The notes under the pieces: generated by a model
Told to the model about the DNA's origin: nothing
Databases searched by the model: none
Seen by the model: only the letters and a program-made list of their open reading frames with translations
Shown here: piece by piece, positions 41,573 through 50,810 of the stretch
Layout of the letters: each line of letters begins with the position of its first letter
Numbering within the stretch: position 1 is the first letter of the stretch
Source of the DNA: Christensenellaceae bacterium
GTDB lineage: Bacteria; Bacillota; Clostridia; Christensenellales; CAG-138
Length of the DNA: 64,000 nucleotides
Direction: 5' to 3'
Assembly: GCA_031261085.1 (NCBI GenBank)
Contig: JAISKB010000004.1
Span: 174,572 to 238,571, forward strand
Position numbers and translations under genes: made by a program

Positions 41573-42799
41573 ATGTCGAATGCATTCGATGTACTGGCGG
41601 AGCGCGGGTTTTTAAAGCAATGTTCTCACCCCGAGGAATTGCGCGATCTGCTGGGGCGCGAATCCGTTACGTTTTATATTGGCTTTGACCCTACGGCGGA
41701 CAGCCTGCACATCGGCCACTATGTGGCGCTTATGACCATGGCGCACATGCAGCGCGCGGGGCACAGGCCCATCGTGCTGCTGGGCACCGGCACCGCCCAG
41801 ATCGGCGACCCTTCGGGCAAGAGCGATATGCGCCGCATGATGACAAACGAAGAAATCGACCATAACGCCGCCTGCTTTCAGTCGCAAATGTCCCGCCTGA
41901 TAGAATTTGACGGGGGCAAAGCCCTCGTTGCCAGCAACGCCATTTGGCTGCGGCAGTTGAACTTCCTCGAGTTTATGCGGGATATCGGCGTGCACTTCAG
42001 CGTAAACCGCATGCTGACCGCCGAGTGCTATAAGCAGCGCTTGGAGCGGGGCCTGACCTTTTTTGAGCTGGGCTACATGCTCATGCAGAGCTATGACTTT
42101 TTGGTGCTCAACCGCGAATATGGCTGCGTGCTGCAAATGGGCGGCGACGACCAGTGGAGCAATATGCTGGGCGGGGTGGATCTCATCCGCCGCAAGGAGC
42201 AGAAGCCCGCGTTTTGCCTAACCACCAGCCTGCTCACCACCAGCGAGGGCAAAAAGATGGGCAAAACCGAAAAGGGCGCGCTGTGGCTCGATAAAGAAAA
42301 ATGCAGCGTATACGATTTTTATCAATACTGGCGCAATGTGGATGACGCCGATGTGGAGCGCTGCCTATGCCTGCTTACCTTTTTGCCCCTGCCCGATATA
42401 CGCGCCCTGTGCAAGGAGGGCGGCGCCGCGCTCAACGAGGCCAAGCGCACCCTGGCGTTTACACTCACCGAGCAGGTGCATGGCACGCAGGAGGCGCAGG
42501 AGGCGCAGCAGGCCGCCGAAGCGCTGTTTGGCGGCGGCGGCAATTTGGATAACATGCCCACCGTGGCCTTAACCAAGGCCGATATCCAGGCTACCGGCCT
42601 GCGCGTTACCGACCTGTTGGTGATGGGCAACCTGTGCAAAAGCAAGTCCGACGCCCGCCGCATGGTAGAGAGCGGCGCGGTGTTTGCGGATGATACCAAG
42701 GTTTCCGATGTGTACGCAACGCTCCAGGAGGCCGATCTTTTAGGCGGCGTGATACTCAAAAAGGGCAAAAAAGGCTTCGTACGCATCATAGGGGCATAA
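41573..42799 (+). CDS. tyrS: Tyrosyl-tRNA synthetase
   Basis: Charges tRNA-Tyr. 408 residues from the ATG at 41573 (MSNAFDVLAERGFLKQC), with AAAGGAG about 10 bases upstream; a long in-frame extension reaches further back but is not coding. Class I motifs: the HIGH motif as HIGH in ADSLHIGHYVALMTM, the KMSKS motif as KKMGKTEKGA, and the C-terminal S4-like RNA-binding domain (LRVTDLLVMGNLCKSKSDARRMVESGAV). Overlaps the next gene by one base. Confidence 0.97.
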   Translation: MSNAFDVLAERGFLKQCSHPEELRDLLGRESVTFYIGFDPTADSLHIGHYVALMTMAHMQRAGHRPIVLLGTGTAQIGDPSGKSDMRRMMTNEEIDHNAACFQSQMSRLIEFDGGKALVASNAIWLRQLNFLEFMRDIGVHFSVNRMLTAECYKQRLERGLTFFELGYMLMQSYDFLVLNREYGCVLQMGGDDQWSNMLGGVDLIRRKEQKPAFCLTTSLLTTSEGKKMGKTEKGALWLDKEKCSVYDFYQYWRNVDDADVERCLCLLTFLPLPDIRALCKEGGAALNEAKRTLAFTLTEQVHGTQEAQEAQQAAEALFGGGGNLDNMPTVALTKADIQATGLRVTDLLVMGNLCKSKSDARRMVESGAVFADDTKVSDVYATLQEADLLGGVILKKGKKGFVRIIGA

Positions 42800-43425
42800 T
42801 GCGCGCCTACCGCACCGTGCGCGTGCCGGGCGAGGCGGAATATACCCTGCACAAATCCCGGTTTATCGGCCGATGCTTCCCCCTGCAATCCGAGGCGGAG
42901 GCGCTGGGCTTGCTTGCGGATATCCGCAAACGGCACTGGGACGCCACCCACAACTGCTATGCGTACCGCATCGGCGAGCAGGCGCAAATCGCCCGCTACA
43001 GCGATGACGGCGAACCCGGCGGCACCGCCGGCCTGCCCATGCTGGATGTGCTGAGCGCCCGCCAGCTAACCGATGTGCTGGTGGTGGTAACCCGCTACTT
43101 TGGCGGCGTGCTGCTGGGGGCGGGGGGGCTGGTTCGCGCGTATGCGCGGGGCGCGGCAGAGGCCGCAGCGGCGGCCGGCGAAATGCTGGTATCGCCGGGC
43201 GTGCTGCTGGAGCTGCGGCTCGATTATGCCCGTTACGGCGGCATAGAGAGCTATGTGCGCGCCAATTCCACCATACAGAGCGCCAACTTTGCCGAGGATG
43301 TTTGCATACAAACGCTGGTGGCGCAAAGCGCCGCCGAAGGCTTTATTCACGAAATCATCGAGCATACCGGCAGCCGCTGCGTGCCGCGGCACGTTGGCGA
43401 AGGCAAGATATGCACCGCGCTTTAG
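42799..43425 (+). CDS. YigZ/IMPACT family protein
   Basis: 208-residue member of the YigZ/YvyE (IMPACT, UPF0029) family. The N-terminal IMPACT domain (about 1-125) shows KSRFIGRCFP, DATHNCYAYRIGEQAQIARYSDDGEPGGTAGLPML and VVVTRYFGGVLLGAGGLVRAY; the C-terminal DUF1949 domain follows. Its biochemical role is not settled. The ATG overlaps the tyrS stop (TAATG), so both are translated together. Confidence 0.94.
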   Translation: MRAYRTVRVPGEAEYTLHKSRFIGRCFPLQSEAEALGLLADIRKRHWDATHNCYAYRIGEQAQIARYSDDGEPGGTAGLPMLDVLSARQLTDVLVVVTRYFGGVLLGAGGLVRAYARGAAEAAAAAGEMLVSPGVLLELRLDYARYGGIESYVRANSTIQSANFAEDVCIQTLVAQSAAEGFIHEIIEHTGSRCVPRHVGEGKICTAL

Positions 43426-43474
43426 GCGCACCACCACACCCGACCAAATCCGGGCATATAGGAGTTGTTTCGAT

Positions 43475-45154
43475 ATGCAAAAACTGCGCAAAACCATCTT
43501 ATACCTGCTGATACCGCTGCTCTGCTTGGCTTCGGCCGCGCCCGCGTTCGCCATCGGCCTGCAGGCCTGGGCCAATCCGCCCGCTTTGCCGGCGGGCGGC
43601 AGCACCTCCATCGCCATCACCGTGAGCAACGATGGCGATGCTATCATGGAGCAGATCCAAATCGGCAGCGCCTACAGCGGCATCAGCTTTAATACCGCCG
43701 GCGCGAGCATAGCCCCGGGGGACAGCAAAACCTTCACCAGCGCCGTAACGCTCGGCGACGCCACGCTGGGGCAGCCGCTTTTATTCGATGTAACCTGGGC
43801 CGAAAACGGCGTGCCATATTCGAGCACCACCTCTGTGATCGTGGAGCGCGAGGCCCCCAGCGGCCTTATGGCTACCTGCACGGTGGATAAGACCCAGGCC
43901 TCCAAGGGCGAAACCGTCACCCTCACCTACACGCTCACCAGCCCCGGCATCTACCCCATACGCGTCACCTCCGTCCTCGATAAAGCGATTGCGGGCGCCA
44001 CGCCGATTGCCAAAAACATCACGATAGAGCCCGGCGTGCCGCAAACCTTCCCCTACGAATTCACCATGGGCAGCTCCACGGTGGTTTCCGCCCCGGTCAT
44101 CACCTATGTCGACAGCGCGGGCGTCACCCAAACCCTCACCCTCAAAGAGAATACGCTGGGTATGGTGATGAGCAAAATCTCCTTCGATGTGACGCAGAGC
44201 GAGCCTACGGCCAACGGCGTCACCTTCACGATTAAGCTCACCAACAGCGGCAACCAAAAGATAAGCGGCATACGCGTGTTCGACGAAGCCAACCAACGGG
44301 TGGGCGACGCCGAATTTGCGCTGGCCGTGGGGGAAATCCGCCAGCTCACCTACACCGTGCTCACCGAAACGGAGCGGTATGTAACATTCCATATCACCGG
44401 CAAAACCCCCGCCAACGAGCCTTACGAAAACAACACGCAAAGCTATGTGGTGCGCAAATATATCGACCCTTCGCTATTGGGCATCGACTTTTCGGCCACG
44501 GTGGTGGAGCCGCTTAACGCGGCGGGCAGCATTAAGCTGCGGTTCACCATCAACAACACCGGCGCTCTGGAGATGCGCAACCTCATCATTTCAGAGCAGG
44601 CCGAAGCGGCGCAGGAGGGCGCGCAAACGCCCGTACGCACCGAGATATCCCGCGAGAGCAGCATACCCACCGGCATATATAACACGGAGCAGCAGGTATA
44701 TGTAGGCAGCCCGCGCGACCTCACCTTCGTAATCACGCTGGAGGACCCTGCTGGCAACCCTTATACCTACACCGCCCATGTTTCCGCCGATGTGCTGGGC
44801 GTATACGATGGCACCGGCGCGCAGGGAGCGCAGCAAAACGTTATCGAAAATTTGGGCGCAAAAATCGGCTCGGGCATCAGCCGCACGCTCTCCATCGCAC
44901 TCTTGGTGCTGGGCGTGCTCATCGTGCTGTCCCTCATCGCGCTGATTATCCTATCCCGGCTGGAGCGCATACAAAAGCGGGAAGCGGCGCGCCGCCGCGC
45001 CCTGCGGGAAAGGCAGCGCCGCAACGCGCGCAGGAGCGGCTCCGCCGAGGCGGAAACCACCCTCACCGGGCGCGCGCAGCCCAGCGCGCCCCCCGCTGCC
45101 GAAGCCGATTTGAGCCAAACGCAAATACATCGCCGGCCCCGGGAGCTGGATTAA
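43475..45154 (+). CDS. Exported beta-repeat protein with C-terminal membrane anchor
   Basis: 559 residues from the ATG at 43475 (MQKLRKTILYLLIPLLCLASAAPAFA, cleavable signal peptide), with AGGAG upstream. The body consists of repeated immunoglobulin-like beta domains of the CARDB/DUF11 kind (ANPPALPAGGSTSIAITVSNDGD, TLTYTLTSPGIYPI, FTIKLTNSGNQKISG, LRFTINNTGALEM), then a transmembrane helix (about 480-505) and an Arg-rich cytosolic tail. It resembles COG1361-type surface proteins. Function unknown. It lies 49 bases after yigZ and is followed by a terminator, so it may belong to the tyrS operon. Confidence 0.82.
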   Translation: MQKLRKTILYLLIPLLCLASAAPAFAIGLQAWANPPALPAGGSTSIAITVSNDGDAIMEQIQIGSAYSGISFNTAGASIAPGDSKTFTSAVTLGDATLGQPLLFDVTWAENGVPYSSTTSVIVEREAPSGLMATCTVDKTQASKGETVTLTYTLTSPGIYPIRVTSVLDKAIAGATPIAKNITIEPGVPQTFPYEFTMGSSTVVSAPVITYVDSAGVTQTLTLKENTLGMVMSKISFDVTQSEPTANGVTFTIKLTNSGNQKISGIRVFDEANQRVGDAEFALAVGEIRQLTYTVLTETERYVTFHITGKTPANEPYENNTQSYVVRKYIDPSLLGIDFSATVVEPLNAAGSIKLRFTINNTGALEMRNLIISEQAEAAQEGAQTPVRTEISRESSIPTGIYNTEQQVYVGSPRDLTFVITLEDPAGNPYTYTAHVSADVLGVYDGTGAQGAQQNVIENLGAKIGSGISRTLSIALLVLGVLIVLSLIALIILSRLERIQKREAARRRALRERQRRNARRSGSAEAETTLTGRAQPSAPPAAEADLSQTQIHRRPRELD

Positions 45155-45211
45155 GAAGATAGACGTTGCCTAGCATATGGTTTTGTTTGACAGCCCCCTA
45201 TAAAGAAGGCA

Positions 45212-45243
45212 ACAGCGCGCCCTGCAGGGCGCGCTGTTTATAT
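45212..45243 (+). terminator. Terminator after the exported beta-repeat gene
   Basis: Perfect palindrome ACAGCGCGCCCTG / CAGGGCGCGCTGT followed by TTATATT. Confidence 0.85.
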
Positions 45244-45275
45244 TGACTATTTTTGGTTAAAGCCGGGCGGCAGCC

Positions 45276-45833
45276 TTATGCCTCTCCATCCTGATACAGT
45301 CTAAGCGCCTTACCGGCGCGCTTATACACGATAAACGTGACGAGCGAATTGATGCACCCTTTTATCAGGTTGAACGGCAAAATCACCGGCCCTATCATGG
45401 CCTGCACCACCTGCGCGGGCGCGCCGTTATAGCGCACCGTGAGCCACAGGTTGAGCGGCACCATCAGCGCGGCCATCGTGAGCGTACCCAGCAGGAGCGA
45501 AACGATTGCGCCGGGCCGGGTATGCCTTGCCTTATACAAAAAACCGGCTACCAGCACAAAACCGCCGGTGGCGCAAAGGTGCATCAGCGCGCCTACCCAG
45601 CCGCTCTGCGGGGAAACCAGCAGCCATTGCAGCAGGCTGACGATGGCCGTGAGCAGCAGCCCCGCGCCGGGGCCATATATAAAGGCGCCTATCAGGATGG
45701 GCACATCCGCCATATCATATTCTAAATAGGGCGCGGCGGGGAACAGGGGGAACCGCACCAGGTACATCAGCACCAGGGATATGGCGCACAGCGCCGCCAT
45801 CCTTGCCAGCCATTTTGTTTTTTCGCTTTGCAT
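45276..45833 (-). CDS. ribU: ECF transporter S component, riboflavin type
   Basis: Substrate-capture membrane protein of an energy-coupling-factor importer, 185 residues with about six transmembrane helices. The segment FPLFPAAPYLEYDMADVPILIGAFIYGP is the RibU signature for riboflavin uptake. The A, A' and T components are not in the window. No FMN riboswitch is seen upstream; the gene is 44 bases after tatD and probably belongs to that transcript. Alternative: another S-component specificity. Confidence 0.9.
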   Translation of the reverse strand: MQSEKTKWLARMAALCAISLVLMYLVRFPLFPAAPYLEYDMADVPILIGAFIYGPGAGLLLTAIVSLLQWLLVSPQSGWVGALMHLCATGGFVLVAGFLYKARHTRPGAIVSLLLGTLTMAALMVPLNLWLTVRYNGAPAQVVQAMIGPVILPFNLIKGCINSLVTFIVYKRAGKALRLYQDGEA

Positions 45834-45877
45834 ATCTATCCTCTCCTTCTGGCGATCAGCGCCATTTTGAAGGGGCG

Positions 45878-46654
45878 TTACTCCTCTTCCATCAGACCAA
45901 AAACCGCATGCGCGTTTTTATAGGTAATCTCCGCCAATTCCTGGGGGCTTATGCCCTTTAGCTCGGCCAGCCTGGCAAGCGTATGCGGCATCAGTGTGGA
46001 GTCGTTGCGCTTACCACGATGCGGCACCGGCGCCATATAGGGGCAATCGGTTTCAATCAGCAGCCGCTCCAGCGGCACGGCCCGCGCCGCTTCGGCAATG
46101 GCCTGCCCATTTTTAAATGTGACCGCGCCGCCAAACGCCACATACAGCCCCAAATCGAGGCAGGCGCGCGCAATTGGCGCATCCCCCGAAAAGCAGTGCA
46201 TCACGCCGCGCAGGCCCGTTGCCTGCGCGCGCAAAATGTGCAGCGCGTCGTCGTAAGCATCCCGCACATGCAGTATGACCGGCTTGTTCAGCTGCCGCGC
46301 CAGCTCCAGCTGCAGGGTAAACCAATGCCGCTGCAGCGCGCGCGGGGCAAAGTCATAGTAATAATCCAGCCCGATCTCGCCCAGCGCCACGGCCTTGGGG
46401 TGCGTGAGCGCCGAGCGCAGCGTTTCGATGTCGGCTTCTTTCGCCTCGGCGGCATAGTGCGGGTGTATCCCCAGGGCGGCAAACATCCACGCGTGCCGGG
46501 CGCTCAGCGCCGTCACCTTGTCAAAATCGCCGGGGCAGCAGGCAACCTCCAGCACGCGCGTTACCCCCGCGGCGGGCAGCGAGGCCAGCACCGCCTCGCG
46601 GTCGGCATCGAAGCGTTCGTCGCAGTAATGGGCGTGCGTATCGAATAGCCGCAT
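45878..46654 (-). CDS. tatD: TatD family hydrolase
   Basis: Metal-dependent hydrolase of the TatD DNase family, 258 residues from the ATG at 46654 (MRLFDTHAHYCDERFDADRE). The HxH metal motif is in DTHAHYCD, followed by GEIGLDYYYDFAP (Glu ligand), VILHVRDAY and MHCFSGD with further ligands, and ETDCPYMAP near the C-terminus. The start lies at the end of gpsA. Members act as 3'-5' exonucleases or D-aminoacyl-tRNA deacylases; which applies here is not known. Confidence 0.94.
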   Translation of the reverse strand: MRLFDTHAHYCDERFDADREAVLASLPAAGVTRVLEVACCPGDFDKVTALSARHAWMFAALGIHPHYAAEAKEADIETLRSALTHPKAVALGEIGLDYYYDFAPRALQRHWFTLQLELARQLNKPVILHVRDAYDDALHILRAQATGLRGVMHCFSGDAPIARACLDLGLYVAFGGAVTFKNGQAIAEAARAVPLERLLIETDCPYMAPVPHRGKRNDSTLMPHTLARLAELKGISPQELAEITYKNAHAVFGLMEEE

Positions 46655-46655
46655 A

Positions 46656-47615
46656 TTAAAATTCCCGCTTGAGCGAGCGCGTAAAGAGCGCATCCAGCTC
46701 GGTGCGCGCATCCGCATCTTGGTAGAGCACCGCGTGTATCGCGTTGCAGATGGGCAGCTCCACCTCGTAGCGCGCCTCGAGCGCGAGCATGGCCTTCACG
46801 GTATAGCAGCCCTCCGCCAGCGCGGTAAACGGCTCGCCGCTTACCACATGCTCGCCAAAGCTGCGGTTGTGGCTGAACGGCGAAAACACCGTGGCCTGAT
46901 AATCCCCCAAGTGGCACAGCCCATAGGCCGATTGCTCGCTGCCCCCCATGGCGCAGATCAGCCGGGCTATCTCCCGCGTGCCCCGGCTCATAAGCGCGCC
47001 CTTTAGGTTGCTAAGCCCCATGCCATCCAGCATACCGGCCGCAATGCCTATCACGTTTTTGGCCGCGCCGCCCATCTCGTTGCCCAGCAGGTCCTGCCCG
47101 TAATAAAAGCGGATCAAGCCGCCCTTAAAGGCGTTTATCAGCCTATCCTTCACAGCCTCGCTTTGGCTGTCTATCACCATGCAGTTGGGTATGCCGGCGG
47201 TAAATTCCTGCACATGCCCCGGCCCCAGCCACACGGCCACACCGCAGCCGGGGGGCAGGTATTCGGCGGCGATTTGGCTCAGCCGCGCGCCGGTGCCAAT
47301 TTCCAGCCCCTTCATGCAGAGCACCGCATCCTGGCAGGTTGGGTGTAGGCCCGCCAATTGCCGCATCAGCTCCCGCAGGTTTTGCGCGCCCACCGATATC
47401 ACCAGCGTTTGGGCATGCTTTATGGCCCGCTCCAAATCGCAGCACAGCGTTACCGAAGCGGGCAGCGTTACCTGCCCATTGGTGCGCGTGGCCATCAGCG
47501 CCTGCATCCGCGCGGAATCCGCACGGCCATACAGCGTGACCTCATGCCCCAGCCCCTGTAAATACCAGGTTAAAAAAGAACCCCAGCGGCCGCAGCCCAA
47601 TACGGTAAGTTTCAA
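46656..47615 (-). CDS. gpsA: NAD(P)-dependent glycerol-3-phosphate dehydrogenase
   Basis: Reduces dihydroxyacetone phosphate to sn-glycerol 3-phosphate for phospholipid synthesis. It has 319 residues. The Rossmann motif VLGCGRWGSFLTWYLQG at the N-terminus has RWGS where GAWGTA is common; GNEMGGAAKNVIGIAAGMLDG contains the catalytic lysine, and NLKGALMSRGTREIARL follows. It sits 16 bases after the ABC exporter gene. Confidence 0.95.
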   Translation of the reverse strand: MKLTVLGCGRWGSFLTWYLQGLGHEVTLYGRADSARMQALMATRTNGQVTLPASVTLCCDLERAIKHAQTLVISVGAQNLRELMRQLAGLHPTCQDAVLCMKGLEIGTGARLSQIAAEYLPPGCGVAVWLGPGHVQEFTAGIPNCMVIDSQSEAVKDRLINAFKGGLIRFYYGQDLLGNEMGGAAKNVIGIAAGMLDGMGLSNLKGALMSRGTREIARLICAMGGSEQSAYGLCHLGDYQATVFSPFSHNRSFGEHVVSGEPFTALAEGCYTVKAMLALEARYEVELPICNAIHAVLYQDADARTELDALFTRSLKREF

Positions 47616-47631
47616 ATCTGCTCTCTCCCTC

Positions 47632-49374
47632 TCAGCTTTCGCCCTCTACCCGGAACTGATAATTATACAGCGCGGCATACATGCCCTCCGCCGCCATCAG
47701 CGCCGCATGGCTGCCCTGCTCGGCAATGCCCTGCTTGGTGAGCACCACGATTTCGTCGGCGTTTTTGATGGTGGAAAGCCGGTGCGCCACCACGATGCAG
47801 GTGCGTCCCTTGGCCAGGTCGGTAAGGGCGCGCTGTATCAGCATTTCGGTGTGGTTATCCAGCGCGCTGGTCGCCTCATCGAGTATGAGTATGGCCGGGT
47901 TCTTTAAAAACACCCGCGCTATGGCGATGCGCTGCTTTTGCCCGCCGCTAAGCTTAATGCCGCGCTCCCCCACATCGGTATTATACCCTTGGGCGAGCGT
48001 GAGGATATACTCATGTATGTTGGCGCGCTTGGCGGCCTCTATCACCTGCTCGTCGGTTGCGTTCAGGTCGCCATACGCGATGTTTTCGCGTATGGTGCCG
48101 CTGAACAAAAACACATCCTGCGCCACGATGCCGATATTGCGCCGCAGCGCGCTGCGCTTGAGCGTGCGGATATCCAGCCCGTCTATCGAGATGCCGCCAA
48201 AATCCACATCATAAAAGCGGGGTATAAGGTTGCACAGCGTGGTTTTGCCGCCGCCGCTCGGCCCCACCAGCGCCAGCGTGCGCCCCACCGGTATGGTGAG
48301 GGAAAGGTCGGTTATCACATGGCTTTGCGCATCCGCCGCGTCGCTGCTGCGGTATTGGAAGCTCACATGGTCAAAGCGTATCTCCCCGCATAAGGTTCCC
48401 GCGTCCAGGGCGCTTGCATCCTCCTGCTCGATGGGCTCGTCCATCACCTCTACAAAGCGCGCAAAGCCCGTCATGCCGCTTTGCAGCTGCTCAAACAGGG
48501 TGATAAACTTGTTGATGGGCTTTAAAAACATGGTGATATACAGCAAGTACGCCGCAAAATCGCCCGCATCTATGCGTCCCCGCATAAAGAACACGCCGCC
48601 AAACAGCAGCACCAGCAGGTAGAGCAAATCCGTCAAAAGGCCCGTGCCGCTGTAAAACCAGCCCATTACCCTGTAGGCCGCCGCCCGCGCCCGCATAAAC
48701 AGGCTGTTGGCCTGCGCAAACCGGCTGGCCTCATAGGCCTCGCCCGTATAGGCGCGGGATACCCGCACCCCGGCGATGGCGGTTTCAACGCTGGCGTTGA
48801 TTTCGGCGGTTTGCTCCCGCGTGGCGGCGAAGGCATCCCGCATGTGCTTGCGGGTATGCACGGCAAACCATATCACAAACGGCACCGCTATAAACACGAT
48901 GAGCGTAAGCGCCAAATCGATGGAGGCGAGCACCGCGAAGGAGCCCAGCAGCATAACGGCCGATATAAAAACATCCTCCGGCCCGTGGTGCGCCAGCTCG
49001 GATATATCGAACAAATCGTTAATCATGCGGCTCATGATGACGCCGGTCTTATTTTCGTCGAAAAACGCGAAGGGCAGCTTTTGCAGGTGCTCGAACATAT
49101 CCCGGCGCATATCGCCCTGTATGCGCACCCCCACGATGTGCCCCCAGTATTGCACCACATAATTGAACGCGGCCTTGGCCAGGTACAGCCCCAGCATCAC
49201 CGCGCACCAAATGAACAGCAGGCGCATATTGCCCTGCGGCACATAGGTGTTGATGATATTACGCGCAATGATGGGGTAAACCAAATCGCAGCCCGCCACG
49301 ATGAGCGCGCAGAGCATGTCGATCGTAAACAGCCGTATATGGGGCTTGTAGTAAGTCAAAAATCGTCTTATCAT
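47632..49374 (-). CDS. ABC exporter, fused permease and ATPase
   Basis: Half-transporter of the MsbA/LmrA-like ABCB class, 580 residues. A six-helix transmembrane domain (about 1-310) is followed by an ATPase domain (about 335-575) with Walker A GPSGGGKTTLCN, signature LSGGQKQRIAIAR, Walker B ILILDEATSALD and the switch region IVVAHRLST. Exports lipids, peptides or drugs in related systems; the cargo cannot be told here. It would act as a homodimer. No strong ribosome site is visible before its ATG. Confidence 0.95.
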   Translation of the reverse strand: MIRRFLTYYKPHIRLFTIDMLCALIVAGCDLVYPIIARNIINTYVPQGNMRLLFIWCAVMLGLYLAKAAFNYVVQYWGHIVGVRIQGDMRRDMFEHLQKLPFAFFDENKTGVIMSRMINDLFDISELAHHGPEDVFISAVMLLGSFAVLASIDLALTLIVFIAVPFVIWFAVHTRKHMRDAFAATREQTAEINASVETAIAGVRVSRAYTGEAYEASRFAQANSLFMRARAAAYRVMGWFYSGTGLLTDLLYLLVLLFGGVFFMRGRIDAGDFAAYLLYITMFLKPINKFITLFEQLQSGMTGFARFVEVMDEPIEQEDASALDAGTLCGEIRFDHVSFQYRSSDAADAQSHVITDLSLTIPVGRTLALVGPSGGGKTTLCNLIPRFYDVDFGGISIDGLDIRTLKRSALRRNIGIVAQDVFLFSGTIRENIAYGDLNATDEQVIEAAKRANIHEYILTLAQGYNTDVGERGIKLSGGQKQRIAIARVFLKNPAILILDEATSALDNHTEMLIQRALTDLAKGRTCIVVAHRLSTIKNADEIVVLTKQGIAEQGSHAALMAAEGMYAALYNYQFRVEGES

Positions 49375-49406
49375 GGTGAAATATAGCTGCCCGCGGCGCA
49401 GAGCGC

Positions 49407-50060
49407 CTACGCTACGATATCGCCCTGGTAGGCGATAAGGCTGGCATCGTATACGCCCTCCACCCGCAAAAACTTTTCGACAAAGCCCGTCTCATTATCT
49501 TTAAGGCGAAGCTCCAGCGTCATCTCGATGCCCTCCCGCCGGGCGGTTTTGCTGCGCACCCGCGCGCCGGGCAGCTGCTTGATCATTTGCCGCACGGGCT
49601 GGCTGGCCGCCTCGTTATAGTGCAGCACCAGCAAAAACGGCATGCTGGAACGCACCTTGAACGCGCTGAGTATCAGCAGGAATATGCCGATGAGCACGCC
49701 AGCGATGATGGCCACATCATAGAATTTGGTGCCTATTGCGATGCCCTCGCCCACGGCCCAAAACATGAAGGTGGTATCCACCGGGTCCTTTACCGCGGTG
49801 CGGAAGCGCACGATGGAGAGCGCGCCCACCATGCCCAGGCTCAGCGTAAGGCTGTTGTTGATGAGCATGAGCATCAGCGAGGTGACCAGCGTGAGCATCA
49901 CCAGCGACATGTTGAAGTTGCGCGAATACATCACGCCGCCGAAGGTCTTTTTGTAGATGAAAAAGATATATAGGCCCACCACCAGCGCAATCACCAGCGT
50001 GAGCACCACCTGCAGCGGGTTGAACTTGGCGGCAAACAGTTCGGTTAAATTAAAAGACAT
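49407..50060 (-). CDS. DUF4956 membrane protein
   Basis: 217-residue protein with four hydrophobic helices in the first 135 residues and a soluble alpha/beta C-terminal domain (FLLVLHYNEAASQPVRQMIKQLPGARVRSKTARREGIEMTLELRLKDNE). The helix-connecting LSLGMVGALSIVRFRTAVKDPVDTTFMFWAVGEGIAIG region matches DUF4956, a family of unknown function repeatedly found next to VTC-domain and CotH genes. AGGGGG precedes the ATG by 8 bases. Confidence 0.88.
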   Translation of the reverse strand: MSFNLTELFAAKFNPLQVVLTLVIALVVGLYIFFIYKKTFGGVMYSRNFNMSLVMLTLVTSLMLMLINNSLTLSLGMVGALSIVRFRTAVKDPVDTTFMFWAVGEGIAIGTKFYDVAIIAGVLIGIFLLILSAFKVRSSMPFLLVLHYNEAASQPVRQMIKQLPGARVRSKTARREGIEMTLELRLKDNETGFVEKFLRVEGVYDASLIAYQGDIVA

Positions 50061-50105
50061 AGATGTTTCCCCCTAAAATTTCGATACTATATAAAAATTC
50101 GGCTA

Positions 50106-50810
50106 TTATAGCTCAAACTTGCGGCACAGGCAATACTTGCTGATGGCGCTGCGTATGTGCGCATCGCACTGCAGCAGCTCGCGCAGGTAGGCGGGCAGGT
50201 ATTCGTTAAACTTTACCTCCAGCACCATGTCAAACCCCTCTACCACGCGGTAGGTGAGCACGTTTGGGTCGAATATGTCTACCGAGCGGTAGCCGGTGCG
50301 TATATCCTTATCGAACGTGACGCGCACATCCTGATAGGGGAACACATAGGCCTCGCGCATATAGTCCACCAGCACCACCGGCCTAAGGCCCCTGGTGGCA
50401 AATTCGGCAAACATGCGCTGCGCAAAAGGCTCGGGCCGCTTGAGCAAAAACCTTGTATCGCCCGCTAAGAGCATATCACATTCCCGCCGCGAAAGCGAGA
50501 GCGACCGCTTGCATATAAACCCGTCTTTTTTATGCTTGCATTCGAGCTTTATCACATCATCGAGCATATTATAGGTGCGCAGGCGGAACTTATCCCGCAC
50601 ATCCTCACCGGCGAGCTTGTCCCTGAGCGCGGTATCGTCATAGTCGTCGAAGTACAGGCTGCGTATAAAGTACTCGCCGCCGTTTTTCGCCGCGAATTCA
50701 TCCTGCGCCATGGTGTTTTTTAGGCGGCCGGAAAGCAGCGCGTAGTCGCCCTGGTTTAAATAATATTTCAGCTCGTGCCGGTATTGCGGCTTCGCCTTTG
50801 GCTGCTTCAT
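50106..50810 (-). CDS. VTC-domain (polyphosphate polymerase-like) protein
   Basis: Triphosphate-tunnel type protein of 234 residues. Family signs are YRHELKYYLNQGDYALLSGRL at the start, GGEYFIRSLYFDDYDDTALRDKLAGEDVRDKFRLRTY, LECKHKKDGFICKRS and the C-terminal EVKFNEYLPAYL, which supply the basic and acidic residues of the tunnel. In yeast Vtc4 this domain makes polyphosphate; in bacteria the role is less clear. No transmembrane part. The gene overlaps CotH by 4 bases, so the two are coupled. Confidence 0.9.
   Translation of the reverse strand: MKQPKAKPQYRHELKYYLNQGDYALLSGRLKNTMAQDEFAAKNGGEYFIRSLYFDDYDDTALRDKLAGEDVRDKFRLRTYNMLDDVIKLECKHKKDGFICKRSLSLSRRECDMLLAGDTRFLLKRPEPFAQRMFAEFATRGLRPVVLVDYMREAYVFPYQDVRVTFDKDIRTGYRSVDIFDPNVLTYRVVEGFDMVLEVKFNEYLPAYLRELLQCDAHIRSAISKYCLCRKFEL

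Noticed and set aside
45834..45877. FMN riboswitch in front of the ribU-like gene.
   Set aside because: Only 44 bases separate it from tatD and none of the RFN landmarks occur.
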